The notes: generated by a model from the letters alone, not told the origin. A stretch of 64,000 nt of DNA from Lacrimispora defluvii (GCA_013036995.1 JAAOXG010000026.1:26537-90536); one strand, 5' to 3'; positions 1 through 8,963 are shown, numbered from the stretch's first letter. Made by a program: numbers and translations.

Positions 1-351
1 TCAGATAAGATGGAAAATAGCCAAAAGAAAGAAGACTACAGAATCCTGGATGCATTGCAATATCTGGAAGGCAGACCGGCAATTGAACATGATATAATCC
101 ATGAACTTGCCGGAAGGGAGTGCTTATCAAAATCAAGACTTTCACATCTGTTCACACAGGAAATGGGGGTGTCACTGCACCGTTATCTGTCGTTTATAAA
201 GATGAAAAAGGCATGGGTTTATATTTTGGAAGGAGATACCCTGACAGAGGCCGCAATAAAGGCCGGTTTTAATTCTTCATCCCATTTTTCTTCGACAGTC
301 CAAAGAATGTTTGGAATATCATTGACAGAATTTGTTAAAAGCATGGTATAA
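1..351 (+). CDS. AraC-family regulator, C-terminal DNA-binding part (cut by window start)
   Basis: The reading frame is open from the first base, and an internal ATG at position 10 has no ribosome site before it. This is therefore most likely the 3' end of a longer gene that begins outside the window. The visible ~113 residues are an AraC/XylS double helix-turn-helix: a first helix pair around LSKSRLSHLFTQEMG, then the family signature near the end (TEAAIKAGFNSSSHFSSTVQRM, shown only in outline as AGF..SSHFS). No ligand-binding domain is visible. It lies 76 bases before the metallo-hydrolase gene on the same strand and may regulate it; that link is inference. Confidence 0.8.
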   Translation, partial: SDKMENSQKKEDYRILDALQYLEGRPAIEHDIIHELAGRECLSKSRLSHLFTQEMGVSLHRYLSFIKMKKAWVYILEGDTLTEAAIKAGFNSSSHFSSTVQRMFGISLTEFVKSMV

Positions 352-427
352 ATAGCAGCTAATTGAAAGCATTCCTTTTTATTTTGGGTTATTATCTTTA
401 TAAAGAAAAACAAAGGAGTGTTAATAT

Positions 428-1303
428 ATGAGCAGGATTGGAACGAAGATTCAAGAAACGTTTATGGCAGTAAAATTTCGTGATAAAGAGATTTTCAAAC
501 CGCTGAACACCGGCAAAATTGATGAGCATGTCAGTTGTGTCAGGGAATACATAGCAAACATTTTTTTCTACTCAAAAAAGGGAAAAACCATTATGATAGA
601 TGCCGGATATCACTACCAACGGCTGGAAGAGAAAATGCAATGGCTTAATATTGACCCAAAAAGTATCAATACAATACTGATCACGCATCAGGATACGGAT
701 CATGTGGGCGCATTAGAAAAGGATGCGAAGCGTCTTTTTGATGATGCCACCATCTATATTGGAGAAATAGAAAACCGCTATCTTACAGCAGAGGTCAGGC
801 GAAAAGTCTATGGTGGGTGGTATAAGCTGCCACTGGTGAAAATCGATAACAAAAAGATACTCTTGAAAGATGGTCAGATTTTTTACATTGAAGATATTAA
901 GATTGAGTGTTTTTTAGTTCCTGGACATACCTGGGGACATCTTTGTTATCTGATTGATGATAAGTATCTGTTTACAGGTGATACAATCTGGTTTGGTCCT
1001 GACGGCGGATATTCCTTTCTTGATGCATTGGCCGAGGACAATGAGCTGGCCCAAAAATCTCTGGCAGAGTTTGAGAAGAAGCTTAAATTGCGAAAGTTGA
1101 ATCCGATTATTATTACAGGGCACACTGGCTGGTATGATGATCTTGAATGGGGATTCCGACATAAGGATCAGGTCTGCATTGCAACCAAAAAGCAAAAGCC
1201 CCACGATCCTAATGCACCTTATGATGGGTATGATGAATCGGCTGATACGAGAGAAAATGCCAGAAATAAATTGCTTGCAAAAGTAGACCCTGTGATTCCC
1301 TGA
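428..1303 (+). CDS. Metallo-beta-lactamase-fold hydrolase
   Basis: A 291-residue cytoplasmic protein of the metallo-beta-lactamase superfamily. The metal-binding motif is ITHQDTDHVGA (about residues 80-90), the HxDxDH variant of HxHxDH in which the second His is Asp. Further ligands follow at PGHTWGH and FTGDTIW, and ITGHTGW carries the last histidine. The substrate cannot be read from sequence; relatives include lactonases, thioesterases and glyoxalase II. Start ATG 428 follows AAAGGAG by about 9 bases. It is convergent with the exporter fragment and rubrerythrin-like gene. Confidence 0.8.
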   Translation: MSRIGTKIQETFMAVKFRDKEIFKPLNTGKIDEHVSCVREYIANIFFYSKKGKTIMIDAGYHYQRLEEKMQWLNIDPKSINTILITHQDTDHVGALEKDAKRLFDDATIYIGEIENRYLTAEVRRKVYGGWYKLPLVKIDNKKILLKDGQIFYIEDIKIECFLVPGHTWGHLCYLIDDKYLFTGDTIWFGPDGGYSFLDALAEDNELAQKSLAEFEKKLKLRKLNPIIITGHTGWYDDLEWGFRHKDQVCIATKKQKPHDPNAPYDGYDESADTRENARNKLLAKVDPVIP

Positions 1304-1325
1304 AATGGATTATTTAGTTTAAACT

Positions 1326-1460
1326 TTATTCCAGTTCAAACGCCCCCGTATAAAGCTGGTAATAGGTTCCTTTTTGTTTAATCAGGATTTCGTGGGAACC
1401 CCTTTCAATTATTTTTCCATGATCCGGAACCATAATTGCGTCACTATTTTTTACAGTTAA
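1326..1460 (-). pseudogene. 3' fragment of an ABC exporter gene (ATP-binding C-terminus)
   Basis: Read on the minus strand, this stretch encodes about 44 residues including VKNSDAIMVPDHGKII, ERGSHEIL and KGTYYQLYTGAF, then a stop. That is the usual C-terminal end, after the H-loop, of fused permease/ATPase exporters of the MsbA/MdlB type. Everything upstream of it is missing: the fragment begins directly after the stop codon of the rubrerythrin-like gene. It has no start codon or ribosome site, so it is a scar left by a deletion or insertion. Confidence 0.75.
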
Positions 1461-1463
1461 ATG

Positions 1464-2003
1464 TTAAAAGTTATCATTATATAAGCGGTAGTATCCCTGA
1501 GGATAATTGCATACAGGGCATATTAGAGGTGCACATTCTCCAGACATGATATTACCGCACTGCATACAGATCCAAAGTGTTTCAGACGGTTTACAAAACA
1601 CTTCTTTCTGTACTACGTTTCTTAATAATCCGGAAAATCTTGTACCCTGATTATAATCAATATTGGCAATGCCTGCAAATAGTGCTGCAATATCCATAAA
1701 ACCCTCTTCCCGTGCGGTTTTTGCAAAATCCTGGTATAGTTTATTTGCCAGGTTTAATTCATTATCTCTGGATTGCATAAGTGCTTCCTCCGTATTGGGA
1801 AGAGTGCCTTGATTTAACTGCCTGAACCAGATTCTGGCATGTTCCAGATTGTTTTGAGCGTTTATCTCATAGATATTTCCTATTTCCATATAGCCTTCCT
1901 GTCTTGCCACATCAGCAAAGATTCTGTCTCTTGTACTGGCAATAGCTTCCGCATTAAAAGCGATACCTAAATTTTTGTACGTTCTGCTTTCTGTAAAATC
2001 CAT
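1464..2003 (-). CDS. Rubrerythrin-like protein with rubredoxin-type zinc ribbon
   Basis: A 179-residue ferritin-like helical bundle followed by a C-terminal ribbon with CMQC and CPVC cysteine pairs, as in rubrerythrins, which reduce peroxide in anaerobes. The first ExxH (NLEHARIW region) is present. By eye the last helix, usually ExxH, reads DYNQ (IANIDYNQGTRF), so the diiron site looks incomplete and peroxidase activity is uncertain. The ATG at 2003 follows GGAG well. It is divergent from the Csp-like subtilases, with a perfect inverted repeat in the shared promoter region. Confidence 0.8.
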   Translation of the reverse strand: MDFTESRTYKNLGIAFNAEAIASTRDRIFADVARQEGYMEIGNIYEINAQNNLEHARIWFRQLNQGTLPNTEEALMQSRDNELNLANKLYQDFAKTAREEGFMDIAALFAGIANIDYNQGTRFSGLLRNVVQKEVFCKPSETLWICMQCGNIMSGECAPLICPVCNYPQGYYRLYNDNF

Positions 2004-2064
2004 TTGTACTCCTTTGCCATGTATATGGTATATATCAAAGATATTATTTTTGATTCTATATTAT

Positions 2065-2083
2065 TACTGATTACAAATCAGTA
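2065..2083. promoter_or_regulatory. Inverted repeat between divergent rubrerythrin-like and csp genes
   Basis: TACTGATT-ACA-AATCAGTA is a perfect 8-base inverted repeat with a 3-base spacer in the 136-base divergent intergenic region. Its symmetry and position suggest a dimeric regulator site. No T-tract follows, so it is unlikely to be a terminator. The regulator is unknown. Confidence 0.4.
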
Positions 2084-2139
2084 CTATTATTTAAAAGGGT
2101 ATTAATATAATAAGTAAAAGATAATAAATACGAGAAAAC

Positions 2140-3834
2140 ATGAACTCTATAGATATTGAAAGAATTTACAGCAATGATTATGCAGATTTCCTTGTTAGTT
2201 TTTGCTCTGATGTATCTGTCCTGGAACAATACGAAACAGGTTCCGTTAACATAATAAATTATTTTTATGCGGTTGCCCATCTTCCAGTCAGTATTATGAC
2301 AGAAAATGTAATATCAAGAATGGGATATGCATCCATACCATCTTTATTTGGCTTAGTCAGCCAGACGAGCCTGGAGGTGTCAGGAATACCTGCTATCCGC
2401 AATAATCCCAATCTGAATTTAAGAGGAAGGGGAGTATTGATCGGCTTTGTGGATACTGGTATTGATTATACAAATCCTGTTTTTCAGTACAATGACAAAA
2501 CAACAAGGATATCAAGTATCTGGGACCAGACGATTATAACGGAAAATAACCAGGAGCATGTGCCTTATGGTACTGAGTATACCAGAGAACAGATCAACGA
2601 AGCTTTGCAGGCCGATGATCCATTTGGGGTAGTACCGTCAAGGGATGAGATAGGTCACGGTACCATGATTGCTGGTATTGCAGCAGGTAACGAAGATATA
2701 GAAAACGGATTTTCGGGCGTAGCTCCTGAAGCTGAATTAGTGATTGTAAAACTAAAACCAGCAAAACCCTATTTAAAAGAATTTTTCCGGGTACCAGAGG
2801 ATGCGATCGCCTATCAGGAAACGGATCTTATTTATGGAATACAGTATTTAATGGATTATGCCGCTTTAAGAGATCAGCCAATTGTTATGTGTATTGCTGT
2901 GAATACCGCACAGTATGCACATGATGGAAGAGGCAGCACAAGCAACTGGCTGTCGTTTCATTCAACCAGACCGAGACTGGGTATATTAATTCCAGTTGGT
3001 AATGAAGGAATTGCAAGGAGACATTTCGGAGGATTTATTACTGAAGAGACTAATCATAAAACAGTGGAATTAAATGTTGGTCCCAATGAAAGCGGATTTT
3101 CCCTGGAATTATGGGGAACAGTACCAAATACTTTTTATATAGATATTACATCTCCTTCCGGTGAATATATACCAATAATTGATCTCCGGTTTGACGAAAC
3201 AAGAGAGATTTCGTTTATATTTGAGCCCACAACTATTTTTGTAGATTCTCAGCTTGTAGAATCCCAGAGTGGTGATCAACTGATCCTGCTTCGATTTACA
3301 AAGCCTACACAGGGCAGATGGAAATTCAATGTATACAGCAAAGGAATTATCCCCATTAATTTTAACATGTGGCTTCCAATGGATAATTTTATAGGACCGG
3401 ATACGTATTTTATCAATTCTGATCCCAATATCACACTTCTTTCCTTATCTTGTGCCATTACACCTATATCCGTAACGGCTTATAATACAGCTAATAACAG
3501 TCTTTATATAAACTCCGGTAGAGGGTACACACGCGTTAATATAGTAAAGCCGGAGATTGCGGCACCGGGAGTGGATCTATTAAGTCCTTCCTTAAACCAT
3601 GGATTTGTTTCAGTGACAGGAACAAGTGCAGCAGCAGCCCACGCGGCAGGAGCGGCGGCCCTCATGTTTGAATGGGGGATTGTGAAAGGCAATTATCCAG
3701 AAATGAGCACGGAGGATCTTAAAGTCTTCATGATCCGCGGCGCCAAAAGAGAAGCGGACCTGGTATATCCCAACTATGAATGGGGATATGGAAGACTTGA
3801 TGTATTTAATATCTTCCGTGCACTTACTGTCTGA
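2140..3834 (+). CDS. Csp-like subtilisin-family serine protease (complete triad)
   Basis: A 564-residue S8 subtilase of the kind that, in Clostridia, processes the spore cortex hydrolase SleC (CspA/B/C). An N-terminal propeptide of about 90 residues precedes the catalytic domain. All three catalytic residues are present: Asp105 in GFVDTGIDY, His173 in GHGTM, Ser496 in TGTSAAAAH. The insertion of about 150 residues before the serine (roughly 310-470) matches the jelly-roll region of Csp proteases. There is no signal peptide. The ribosome site before ATG 2140 is weak. The second subtilase follows after about 20 bases, so they are probably co-transcribed. A germination role is inferred from family; no sleC is in the window. 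Confidence 0.85.
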   Translation: MNSIDIERIYSNDYADFLVSFCSDVSVLEQYETGSVNIINYFYAVAHLPVSIMTENVISRMGYASIPSLFGLVSQTSLEVSGIPAIRNNPNLNLRGRGVLIGFVDTGIDYTNPVFQYNDKTTRISSIWDQTIITENNQEHVPYGTEYTREQINEALQADDPFGVVPSRDEIGHGTMIAGIAAGNEDIENGFSGVAPEAELVIVKLKPAKPYLKEFFRVPEDAIAYQETDLIYGIQYLMDYAALRDQPIVMCIAVNTAQYAHDGRGSTSNWLSFHSTRPRLGILIPVGNEGIARRHFGGFITEETNHKTVELNVGPNESGFSLELWGTVPNTFYIDITSPSGEYIPIIDLRFDETREISFIFEPTTIFVDSQLVESQSGDQLILLRFTKPTQGRWKFNVYSKGIIPINFNMWLPMDNFIGPDTYFINSDPNITLLSLSCAITPISVTAYNTANNSLYINSGRGYTRVNIVKPEIAAPGVDLLSPSLNHGFVSVTGTSAAAAHAAGAAALMFEWGIVKGNYPEMSTEDLKVFMIRGAKREADLVYPNYEWGYGRLDVFNIFRALTV

Positions 3835-3854
3835 TGTGATTGGAGGGAAAGCGG

Positions 3855-5561
3855 ATGATGCCAGAAGACAGGTTTAAGATAACCAGCAATGACTATATGG
3901 ATTTAATTATTCAATATAACGGAAATCTTAATATACTGAAGCGGTATGAAAAATATTCTGTACATATAATGAATCCGGGTTATGCAGGTATTTATTATCC
4001 AGTGTCCCAGGACACGTCCCAGCTAATCAGGGATTTTGGTTATTCAGGAATTCCCAAATGCTACACTTTATTAAGTTATGAAAGTCTGGCTGCATCTGGA
4101 GTTACAGTATTACGCAGTACATCAGCTTTAAATTTGAGGGGAAATGGGGTGCTGGTAGGGTTCGTTGATACAGGCATTGATTATAGAAATCCTGCCTTTC
4201 TTAAAGAAGACGGAACAACAAAAATAGCAGCAATCTGGGACCAGACCATAGACAGCGGTCCTTACCCGGAATTAAGATATACAGCATATTATGGAACAGA
4301 ATATACGGCTGAACAAATTAATCAGGCATTGAAAAGCACTGATCCTCTGTCGGTTGTTCCCAGCATGGATGTAAATGGTCATGGAACAATGCTGGCTGGA
4401 ATTGCAGCCGGTTCGGAAAATAAGAGTAATCAATTCATGGGAGTTGTCCCTGATGCAGAATTATTAATCGTTAAACTGAGACAGGCAAAAAGAAATCTTA
4501 CTGATTACTATTTCATCCCTCCCGATGTGACCTGTTACCAGGAAACTGATATAAACTGGGGGGTACAGTATCTGATCAATACAGCAGATAAGTTAAAGAA
4601 GCCGTTGATAGTCTGTATAGGGGTAGGTACTTCTCAGGGTGCACATGGAAATAATGGACTGCTGAATACCTTATTATCCATCGTAGGTGACTGCCCCGGA
4701 GTGGGAATTACTGTTGCTACAGGAAATGAGGCTCAGGCCAGAAGACATTTTTACAGCATTCTCAGACCAGCTGAAAAGGTAACGGTAGATTTAAATGTTG
4801 CACAGGATGAATATGGTTTTACTATGGAGCTTTGGGGAAGTCCTCCCATGATCTATGTAATGGATATTTTATCACCTGCCGGTGAATATGTTCCTGCAAT
4901 TTCCCGGGGGTTGTTTGAGACAAAGCAGATACGTTTTGTATTTGATCAGTCAATCCTTTCTATTGATTATAACATGATCGAGCGGGACAGCGGGAAACAA
5001 GTGATTGTCCTGCGTTTAAAAAAACCGTCACAGGGTATCTGGAGGTTTCAGGTATCCGGAATCGGTGATTTGCCTGGAGATTTTCACATATGGCTACCCT
5101 CTGGTAATTTTATCTCCAACAATACATTTTTTCTTAATTCGGACTCCTACACTACCATAACATCACCTGGGAACGGTTTATTACCAATCACCGTCACAGC
5201 TTATAATGCTGCAACAGGAGCGTTATATCCAGATTCAGGAAGAGGATTTTCAACATCAAATATCATAAACCCGGATCTGGCGGCTCCAGGTGTTAACATA
5301 GTATGCCCCACATTAAACAACGAATTCACTACCGTAACGGGAACGGGTGCGGCCGCTGCACATATGGCTGGTATCGCAGCCATGATATTTGAATGGGGGA
5401 TTGTAGATAATAATTACCCCAATATGGATACCATAGGGATTAAGAAATTTCTTCTGCGGGGAGCAAAAAGGAATAGTAAACTTCAATATCCCAATCAGAA
5501 TTGGGGCTATGGAATTGTGGACGTTTATAATTCTTATAATATCTTCAGAACTATTTTATAG
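3855..5561 (+). CDS. Csp-like pseudoprotease (catalytic Ser replaced by Gly)
   Basis: A 568-residue paralogue of the preceding subtilase with the same propeptide, catalytic and jelly-roll layout. Asp105 (FVDTGIDY) and His176 (NGHGTM) are kept, but the nucleophile position reads TGTGAAAAH: codon GGT (5346-5348) gives Gly498 where the neighbour has AGT, Ser. Peptide-bond cleavage is therefore not expected. Catalytically dead Csp proteins are known in C. difficile (CspA, CspC), where they act in germinant sensing or as partners. I chose ATG 3855 because GGAGGG lies 7 bases upstream; a TTG at 3840 is also in frame. The domain is otherwise intact, which argues for selection rather than decay. Confidence 0.85.
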   Translation: MMPEDRFKITSNDYMDLIIQYNGNLNILKRYEKYSVHIMNPGYAGIYYPVSQDTSQLIRDFGYSGIPKCYTLLSYESLAASGVTVLRSTSALNLRGNGVLVGFVDTGIDYRNPAFLKEDGTTKIAAIWDQTIDSGPYPELRYTAYYGTEYTAEQINQALKSTDPLSVVPSMDVNGHGTMLAGIAAGSENKSNQFMGVVPDAELLIVKLRQAKRNLTDYYFIPPDVTCYQETDINWGVQYLINTADKLKKPLIVCIGVGTSQGAHGNNGLLNTLLSIVGDCPGVGITVATGNEAQARRHFYSILRPAEKVTVDLNVAQDEYGFTMELWGSPPMIYVMDILSPAGEYVPAISRGLFETKQIRFVFDQSILSIDYNMIERDSGKQVIVLRLKKPSQGIWRFQVSGIGDLPGDFHIWLPSGNFISNNTFFLNSDSYTTITSPGNGLLPITVTAYNAATGALYPDSGRGFSTSNIINPDLAAPGVNIVCPTLNNEFTTVTGTGAAAAHMAGIAAMIFEWGIVDNNYPNMDTIGIKKFLLRGAKRNSKLQYPNQNWGYGIVDVYNSYNIFRTIL

Positions 5562-5620
5562 ATAACTGGCTCAGTACCCCTGATCTCAAAACTATGCTGA
5601 TAAAGGGGGTTAACTTATCC

Positions 5621-6163
5621 CTATAGATCTAAACACCTTTTTTTATGTGCCTTAAGTTTTTTCATTGCCCAATCGTAATGACTTGCCGTAGCGCTGACAA
5701 AATACGAACCTAAAGTGCTACCGCCAACCCATTTATAAATATCTTTAGAAAACAGCTCTTCATTTGAAAATGTTTCAGCTAATTTCATCACTTCGGCATG
5801 GGAGTTTTTTAACATAATCCTGGCATCGTCTAATGATGTATCTTGATGCTTTTTCCAAAACTCCACATTCATAATACCGTAAGTCTTCCAGTTATAAGGT
5901 TCTGGAATAAATGGTTTGTCCTCGCCGTTTTTATTTGACTTAACCCAATTAAGCAGCAGCTGATGCCACTCATAAAGATGAATCAGAATATCTCGAAGGT
6001 TTTTATCCCTGCCCCAATGAGCTTCTTTCTTTTTAATGTCTGCTGTAAAATCAAATGGAGTTGACAATTCTTCCTCTGTCAATCCTGATATAAGCATGTT
6101 GAGTTTTTTGAAATTGCCAGTTGCTGCTGTTAACAGATCTGATTTTGTTGTTGCTCTGCCCAT
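5621..6163 (-). CDS. ClbS/DfsB-family four-helix bundle protein
   Basis: A 180-residue protein of the DinB/DfsB/ClbS type. Recognisable parts are MGRATTKSDLL at the start, the LRDILIHLYEWHQLL helix, the GIMNVEFWKKHQ segment and the C-terminal SATASHYDWAMKKLKAH. ClbS is a hydrolase that protects producers from colibactin; most relatives have no known substrate. The gene lies 73 bases downstream of the WYL regulator on the same strand and is probably its co-transcribed target. The start ATG follows GGAGG. Confidence 0.75.
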   Translation of the reverse strand: MGRATTKSDLLTAATGNFKKLNMLISGLTEEELSTPFDFTADIKKKEAHWGRDKNLRDILIHLYEWHQLLLNWVKSNKNGEDKPFIPEPYNWKTYGIMNVEFWKKHQDTSLDDARIMLKNSHAEVMKLAETFSNEELFSKDIYKWVGGSTLGSYFVSATASHYDWAMKKLKAHKKRCLDL

Positions 6164-6236
6164 GTAATTATCCTCCTGATATTATAGTTTGTATGGCTAT
6201 AATCAAATAATAGCACATAAACTCTGACACCATCTG

Positions 6237-7133
6237 TCAGGGTTTATATTTTTCGTAGATTTTCTTTGCTTCATCAGACAAAACCTTACGTAAATAAGCA
6301 GGCTCAATCACTTCTACATACACACCATAGGATAGAAGATATCCAATCAGCCATGTATCCTCCGGCATATAGGCAGCTGCAATAAAATCGCCGTTTTCCT
6401 GTTCTGTAATTTCATCCTCAGTAAATTCGTCATAGACACGATAAGCCATTTCTTTCGGGAAGCGAAGTATAATTTTGTTATAGCCATTCTGCTCTGTATC
6501 TTGTAATTCAGGAAATTCAACAGGTATAAAATCCTCATCCAAAATTTCACAGTGGATAATACGATTTATTTTAAAAAGACGAAAATCGTTTTTTTCTGTA
6601 CAATAGGCTTTTACATACCATTCCTTTGATTTGTAGTAGAGTTTTAGGGGATGGATGTTTCTCCTTGTTTTTTTGAAGCAGGAACTAACATAAACAATGG
6701 TCGCGACTTTGTGGTTGATCGCTGCATTTTTCAATTGCTCAAACTTAGTATTATCCTGTGTTTTGCTGCCCCAGCGGCTAAAATCAACCTCAACCCAGTT
6801 TTCTGGCTGAGTGTTAAAAAGTGCAGAGAGTTTCGTCAACAGCTCTCGTTCACAGGTGTTATCTATAACGGACAAACTTTGTAAGGAAGATAATATATCG
6901 TGCTTTTCTTTATCCGAAAAAAGGGCTTTATCCAATACATAATTATCAAGAATTTGTATTCCACCACTTCTGCCTGTTGTAACATAAATGGGAATACCAG
7001 CACTACTAATTACATCTATATCACGATAAATTGTTCTTACGGAAACCTCGAATTTTTCTGCCAATTCTGGAGCAGTGACCCGTCCTTTTTCTAAAATAAA
7101 GTATATAATTTTAAACAATCGATTTTCTTTCAA
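6237..7133 (-). CDS. YafY-type WYL-domain transcriptional regulator
   Basis: A 298-residue regulator. The N-terminal HTH_11 domain (about 1-60, FILEKGRVTAPELAEKFEVS, then VRTIYRDID) precedes a WYL domain (about 135-215, containing YYKSKEWYVKAY) and a WCX-like C-terminus. The start is TTG at 7133 with AGGAGGTG 6 bases upstream. Its promoter overlaps a near-perfect inverted repeat (7168-7192), which suggests autoregulation. A deleted second copy of this gene and its operator lies at 15103-15226. Confidence 0.85.
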   Translation of the reverse strand: MKENRLFKIIYFILEKGRVTAPELAEKFEVSVRTIYRDIDVISSAGIPIYVTTGRSGGIQILDNYVLDKALFSDKEKHDILSSLQSLSVIDNTCERELLTKLSALFNTQPENWVEVDFSRWGSKTQDNTKFEQLKNAAINHKVATIVYVSSCFKKTRRNIHPLKLYYKSKEWYVKAYCTEKNDFRLFKINRIIHCEILDEDFIPVEFPELQDTEQNGYNKIILRFPKEMAYRVYDEFTEDEITEQENGDFIAAAYMPEDTWLIGYLLSYGVYVEVIEPAYLRKVLSDEAKKIYEKYKP

Positions 7134-7159
7134 ACAATCACCTCCTATGTCATTATTTT

Positions 7160-7192
7160 AGTATATTAACCATGACAATGTATGTCAAGGTT
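7160..7192 (-). promoter_or_regulatory. Promoter and overlapping operator of the WYL regulator
   Basis: On the minus strand, TTGACA (7183-7188) and TATACT (7160-7165) are 17 bases apart, a good sigma-A promoter. The same stretch carries AACCATGACA-N5-TGTCAAGGTT (7168-7192), a 10-base inverted repeat with one mismatch covering the -35 and spacer. A bound dimer would block polymerase. The site is conserved in the ghost copy at 15194-15218. Confidence 0.6.
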
Positions 7193-7245
7193 ATTTTTAT
7201 TTACCATTTTTTGTTGGAAAGAAGTATAAAAATAGTTGTTATGCT

Positions 7246-7261
7246 TGAAAAAGCGTTTTAT
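7246..7261. promoter_or_regulatory. LacI-type operator-like sequence before the HAD gene
   Basis: TGAAAAAGCGTTTTAT resembles the AAAGCGCTTT operators at 9078 and 9231, although it is less symmetric. It lies about 40 bases before the HAD-LacI pair, so it may be an autoregulatory site of the LacI protein. Confidence 0.35.
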
Positions 7262-7301
7262 AATAAAAGGCAATAAAGGCTACAGGAAGGTATAATGTAA
7301 T

Positions 7302-7970
7302 ATGATTAAAGGAATCATTTTTGATATGGATGGCGTAATATTTGATACAGAATGGCTATCAACGTGTGCATGGTTAGAAGTTGGCAACCAATTAAACATT
7401 GATTTGCCTCTTGCTTTCATTAACAGTTTCAAAGGATGTTCGGCTAAAACCAGCGAAGCATTGTTCAAGGAACGATTTGGCCAAGACTTTGATTATGTTT
7501 CTGCCAGAGCAAAAAGAACACAATATATGAAGGAATATATATCGCAAAAAGGAGTACCAATTAAGAAAGGGCTTTTTCAATTGCTGAATTATCTGCAAGA
7601 CAATCAGATCAAACGTGTGGTAGCCACCTCGACAGATAGAAAGCTGACAGAGTTTTATTTAAATTCAACAGGTGTTTTATCCTGCCTGGATGGTATGATA
7701 ACTGGAGATTGTGTAGAAAAGAGCAAACCAGATCCGGAAATATTTATTAAGGCAAAGCAATTGATAGAGTCAGAAGCTGAGGAATGTTTTGTGATTGAAG
7801 ACAGCCCGGCGGGTATTTATGCAGGTGAGGCAGCTGGAATAAGAGTAATCCATATCCCGGATCAAGTCGTGGTTAACCAAATGGTGAAATCAAAGATATA
7901 TAAGATCTGCAATAATCTTGCAGAAGTAATACAAGTAATTGAGAATGAAAATGCAAAGAAGGATGGGTGA
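7302..7970 (+). CDS. HAD-family phosphatase / beta-phosphoglucomutase-like
   Basis: A 222-residue HAD hydrolase, subfamily IA. Motif I is IFDMDGVIFDTEW near the start, motif II is the T of VVATSTD, and the lysine and acidic motifs are KSKPDPEIF and VIEDSPAGIYAG. The helical cap resembles sugar-phosphate phosphatases or phosphoglucomutases. It sits 3 bases before the LacI regulator gene, so the two are one transcript. It probably acts on a phosphorylated intermediate of the adjacent catabolic operon; that is inference. Confidence 0.8.
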   Translation: MIKGIIFDMDGVIFDTEWLSTCAWLEVGNQLNIDLPLAFINSFKGCSAKTSEALFKERFGQDFDYVSARAKRTQYMKEYISQKGVPIKKGLFQLLNYLQDNQIKRVVATSTDRKLTEFYLNSTGVLSCLDGMITGDCVEKSKPDPEIFIKAKQLIESEAEECFVIEDSPAGIYAGEAAGIRVIHIPDQVVVNQMVKSKIYKICNNLAEVIQVIENENAKKDG

Positions 7971-7973
7971 AAA

Positions 7974-8963
7974 ATGAACATATATGATATAGCAGCAGAG
8001 GCCAATACCTCGATCTCTACCGTTTCCCGCGTCCTGAATCAAAAGCCTAATGTCAATCCTGAAATTAAAAAGCGTGTAGAAGAGATCCTGAAAAAATATG
8101 ATTATAAGCCAAGTGCAATTGCCAGAGGAATGGTCAGTAAAACAATGAAAAGCATTACAGTTATGACTGTTGATGTACGGGTTTCACATTACGCAAGAAC
8201 CATCTATGTAATCGAGCAGGAATTTAGCAAACAAGGATATAATGTAAATGTATGTAACATAGGTAATTCCAAGGAAGAATGTATTAAATATTTAAATAAT
8301 GCGGTTGAAAAGCAAGTGGATGGAATTGTCTTAATTGGCTCCATTTTTAGCGAGTTTATTAACTCAAAGGATATTCTTCATAAAATAAAAGATATTCCAG
8401 TCATAATTGCAAATGGTCATATAGAAGAAGCAAATTTCTATTCCGTTATGGTAGATGATAAGAGTGGGATAAGAAGTGCAACAGATTATTTGTTTGAAAA
8501 GGGGTATCAGGAACTATTGTATGTTTGCGATATGGATACGCAAAGCGCAAGAATAAAGTTACAGGGTTTTAAAGAAGCATTAAAGCTAAGAGATATTCCA
8601 GACATAGAAGAAAGAATAATTAAAACATATTATGGTGTTGAAGGCGGAAAAGCTGTGGCAGATTTTATTATAGATTCCAATAAAAAGTTTGATGGTATTG
8701 TATTCGGAGAAGATATTACCGCAATTGGTGCATTGAAGCAATTTAAAAAACGAGGATATAACATACCAGAGGATGTTGCAATTATTGGATATAATAACTG
8801 CCAGGAAACCATAATATGTGAGCCTGAATTAACTACGATAGATAATAAGGCAGAACTCTTAGGAAAGTTGTGTGCGGATGTACTGAAAGACATAACAGAG
8901 GGTAAAATCCCACAAAAAGGAATTACGATTAAGCCAGATATTATAGAACGCGAAAGTACTTAA
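7974..8963 (+). CDS. LacI-family transcriptional repressor
   Basis: A 329-residue protein with an N-terminal LacI helix-turn-helix (IYDIAAEANTSISTVSRVLN), hinge helix near YKPSAIARGM, and a periplasmic-binding-protein-like sensor domain ending in TIKPDIIERES. It lies immediately upstream of the dehydrogenase/permease/HyuA operon. Palindromic AAAGCGCTTT sites typical of LacI/GalR proteins flank that operon's promoter, so it is very likely the local repressor. The effector is unknown. Confidence 0.9.
   Translation: MNIYDIAAEANTSISTVSRVLNQKPNVNPEIKKRVEEILKKYDYKPSAIARGMVSKTMKSITVMTVDVRVSHYARTIYVIEQEFSKQGYNVNVCNIGNSKEECIKYLNNAVEKQVDGIVLIGSIFSEFINSKDILHKIKDIPVIIANGHIEEANFYSVMVDDKSGIRSATDYLFEKGYQELLYVCDMDTQSARIKLQGFKEALKLRDIPDIEERIIKTYYGVEGGKAVADFIIDSNKKFDGIVFGEDITAIGALKQFKKRGYNIPEDVAIIGYNNCQETIICEPELTTIDNKAELLGKLCADVLKDITEGKIPQKGITIKPDIIEREST

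Noticed and set aside
428..1303. Beta-lactamase (antibiotic resistance) assignment for the MBL-fold protein
   Set aside because: No signal peptide and an HxDxDH metal motif; the superfamily is broad and resistance is unsupported.
5621..6163. Colibactin resistance from the ClbS-like gene
   Set aside because: Family membership alone does not show this; most relatives are uncharacterised and no toxin cluster is nearby.
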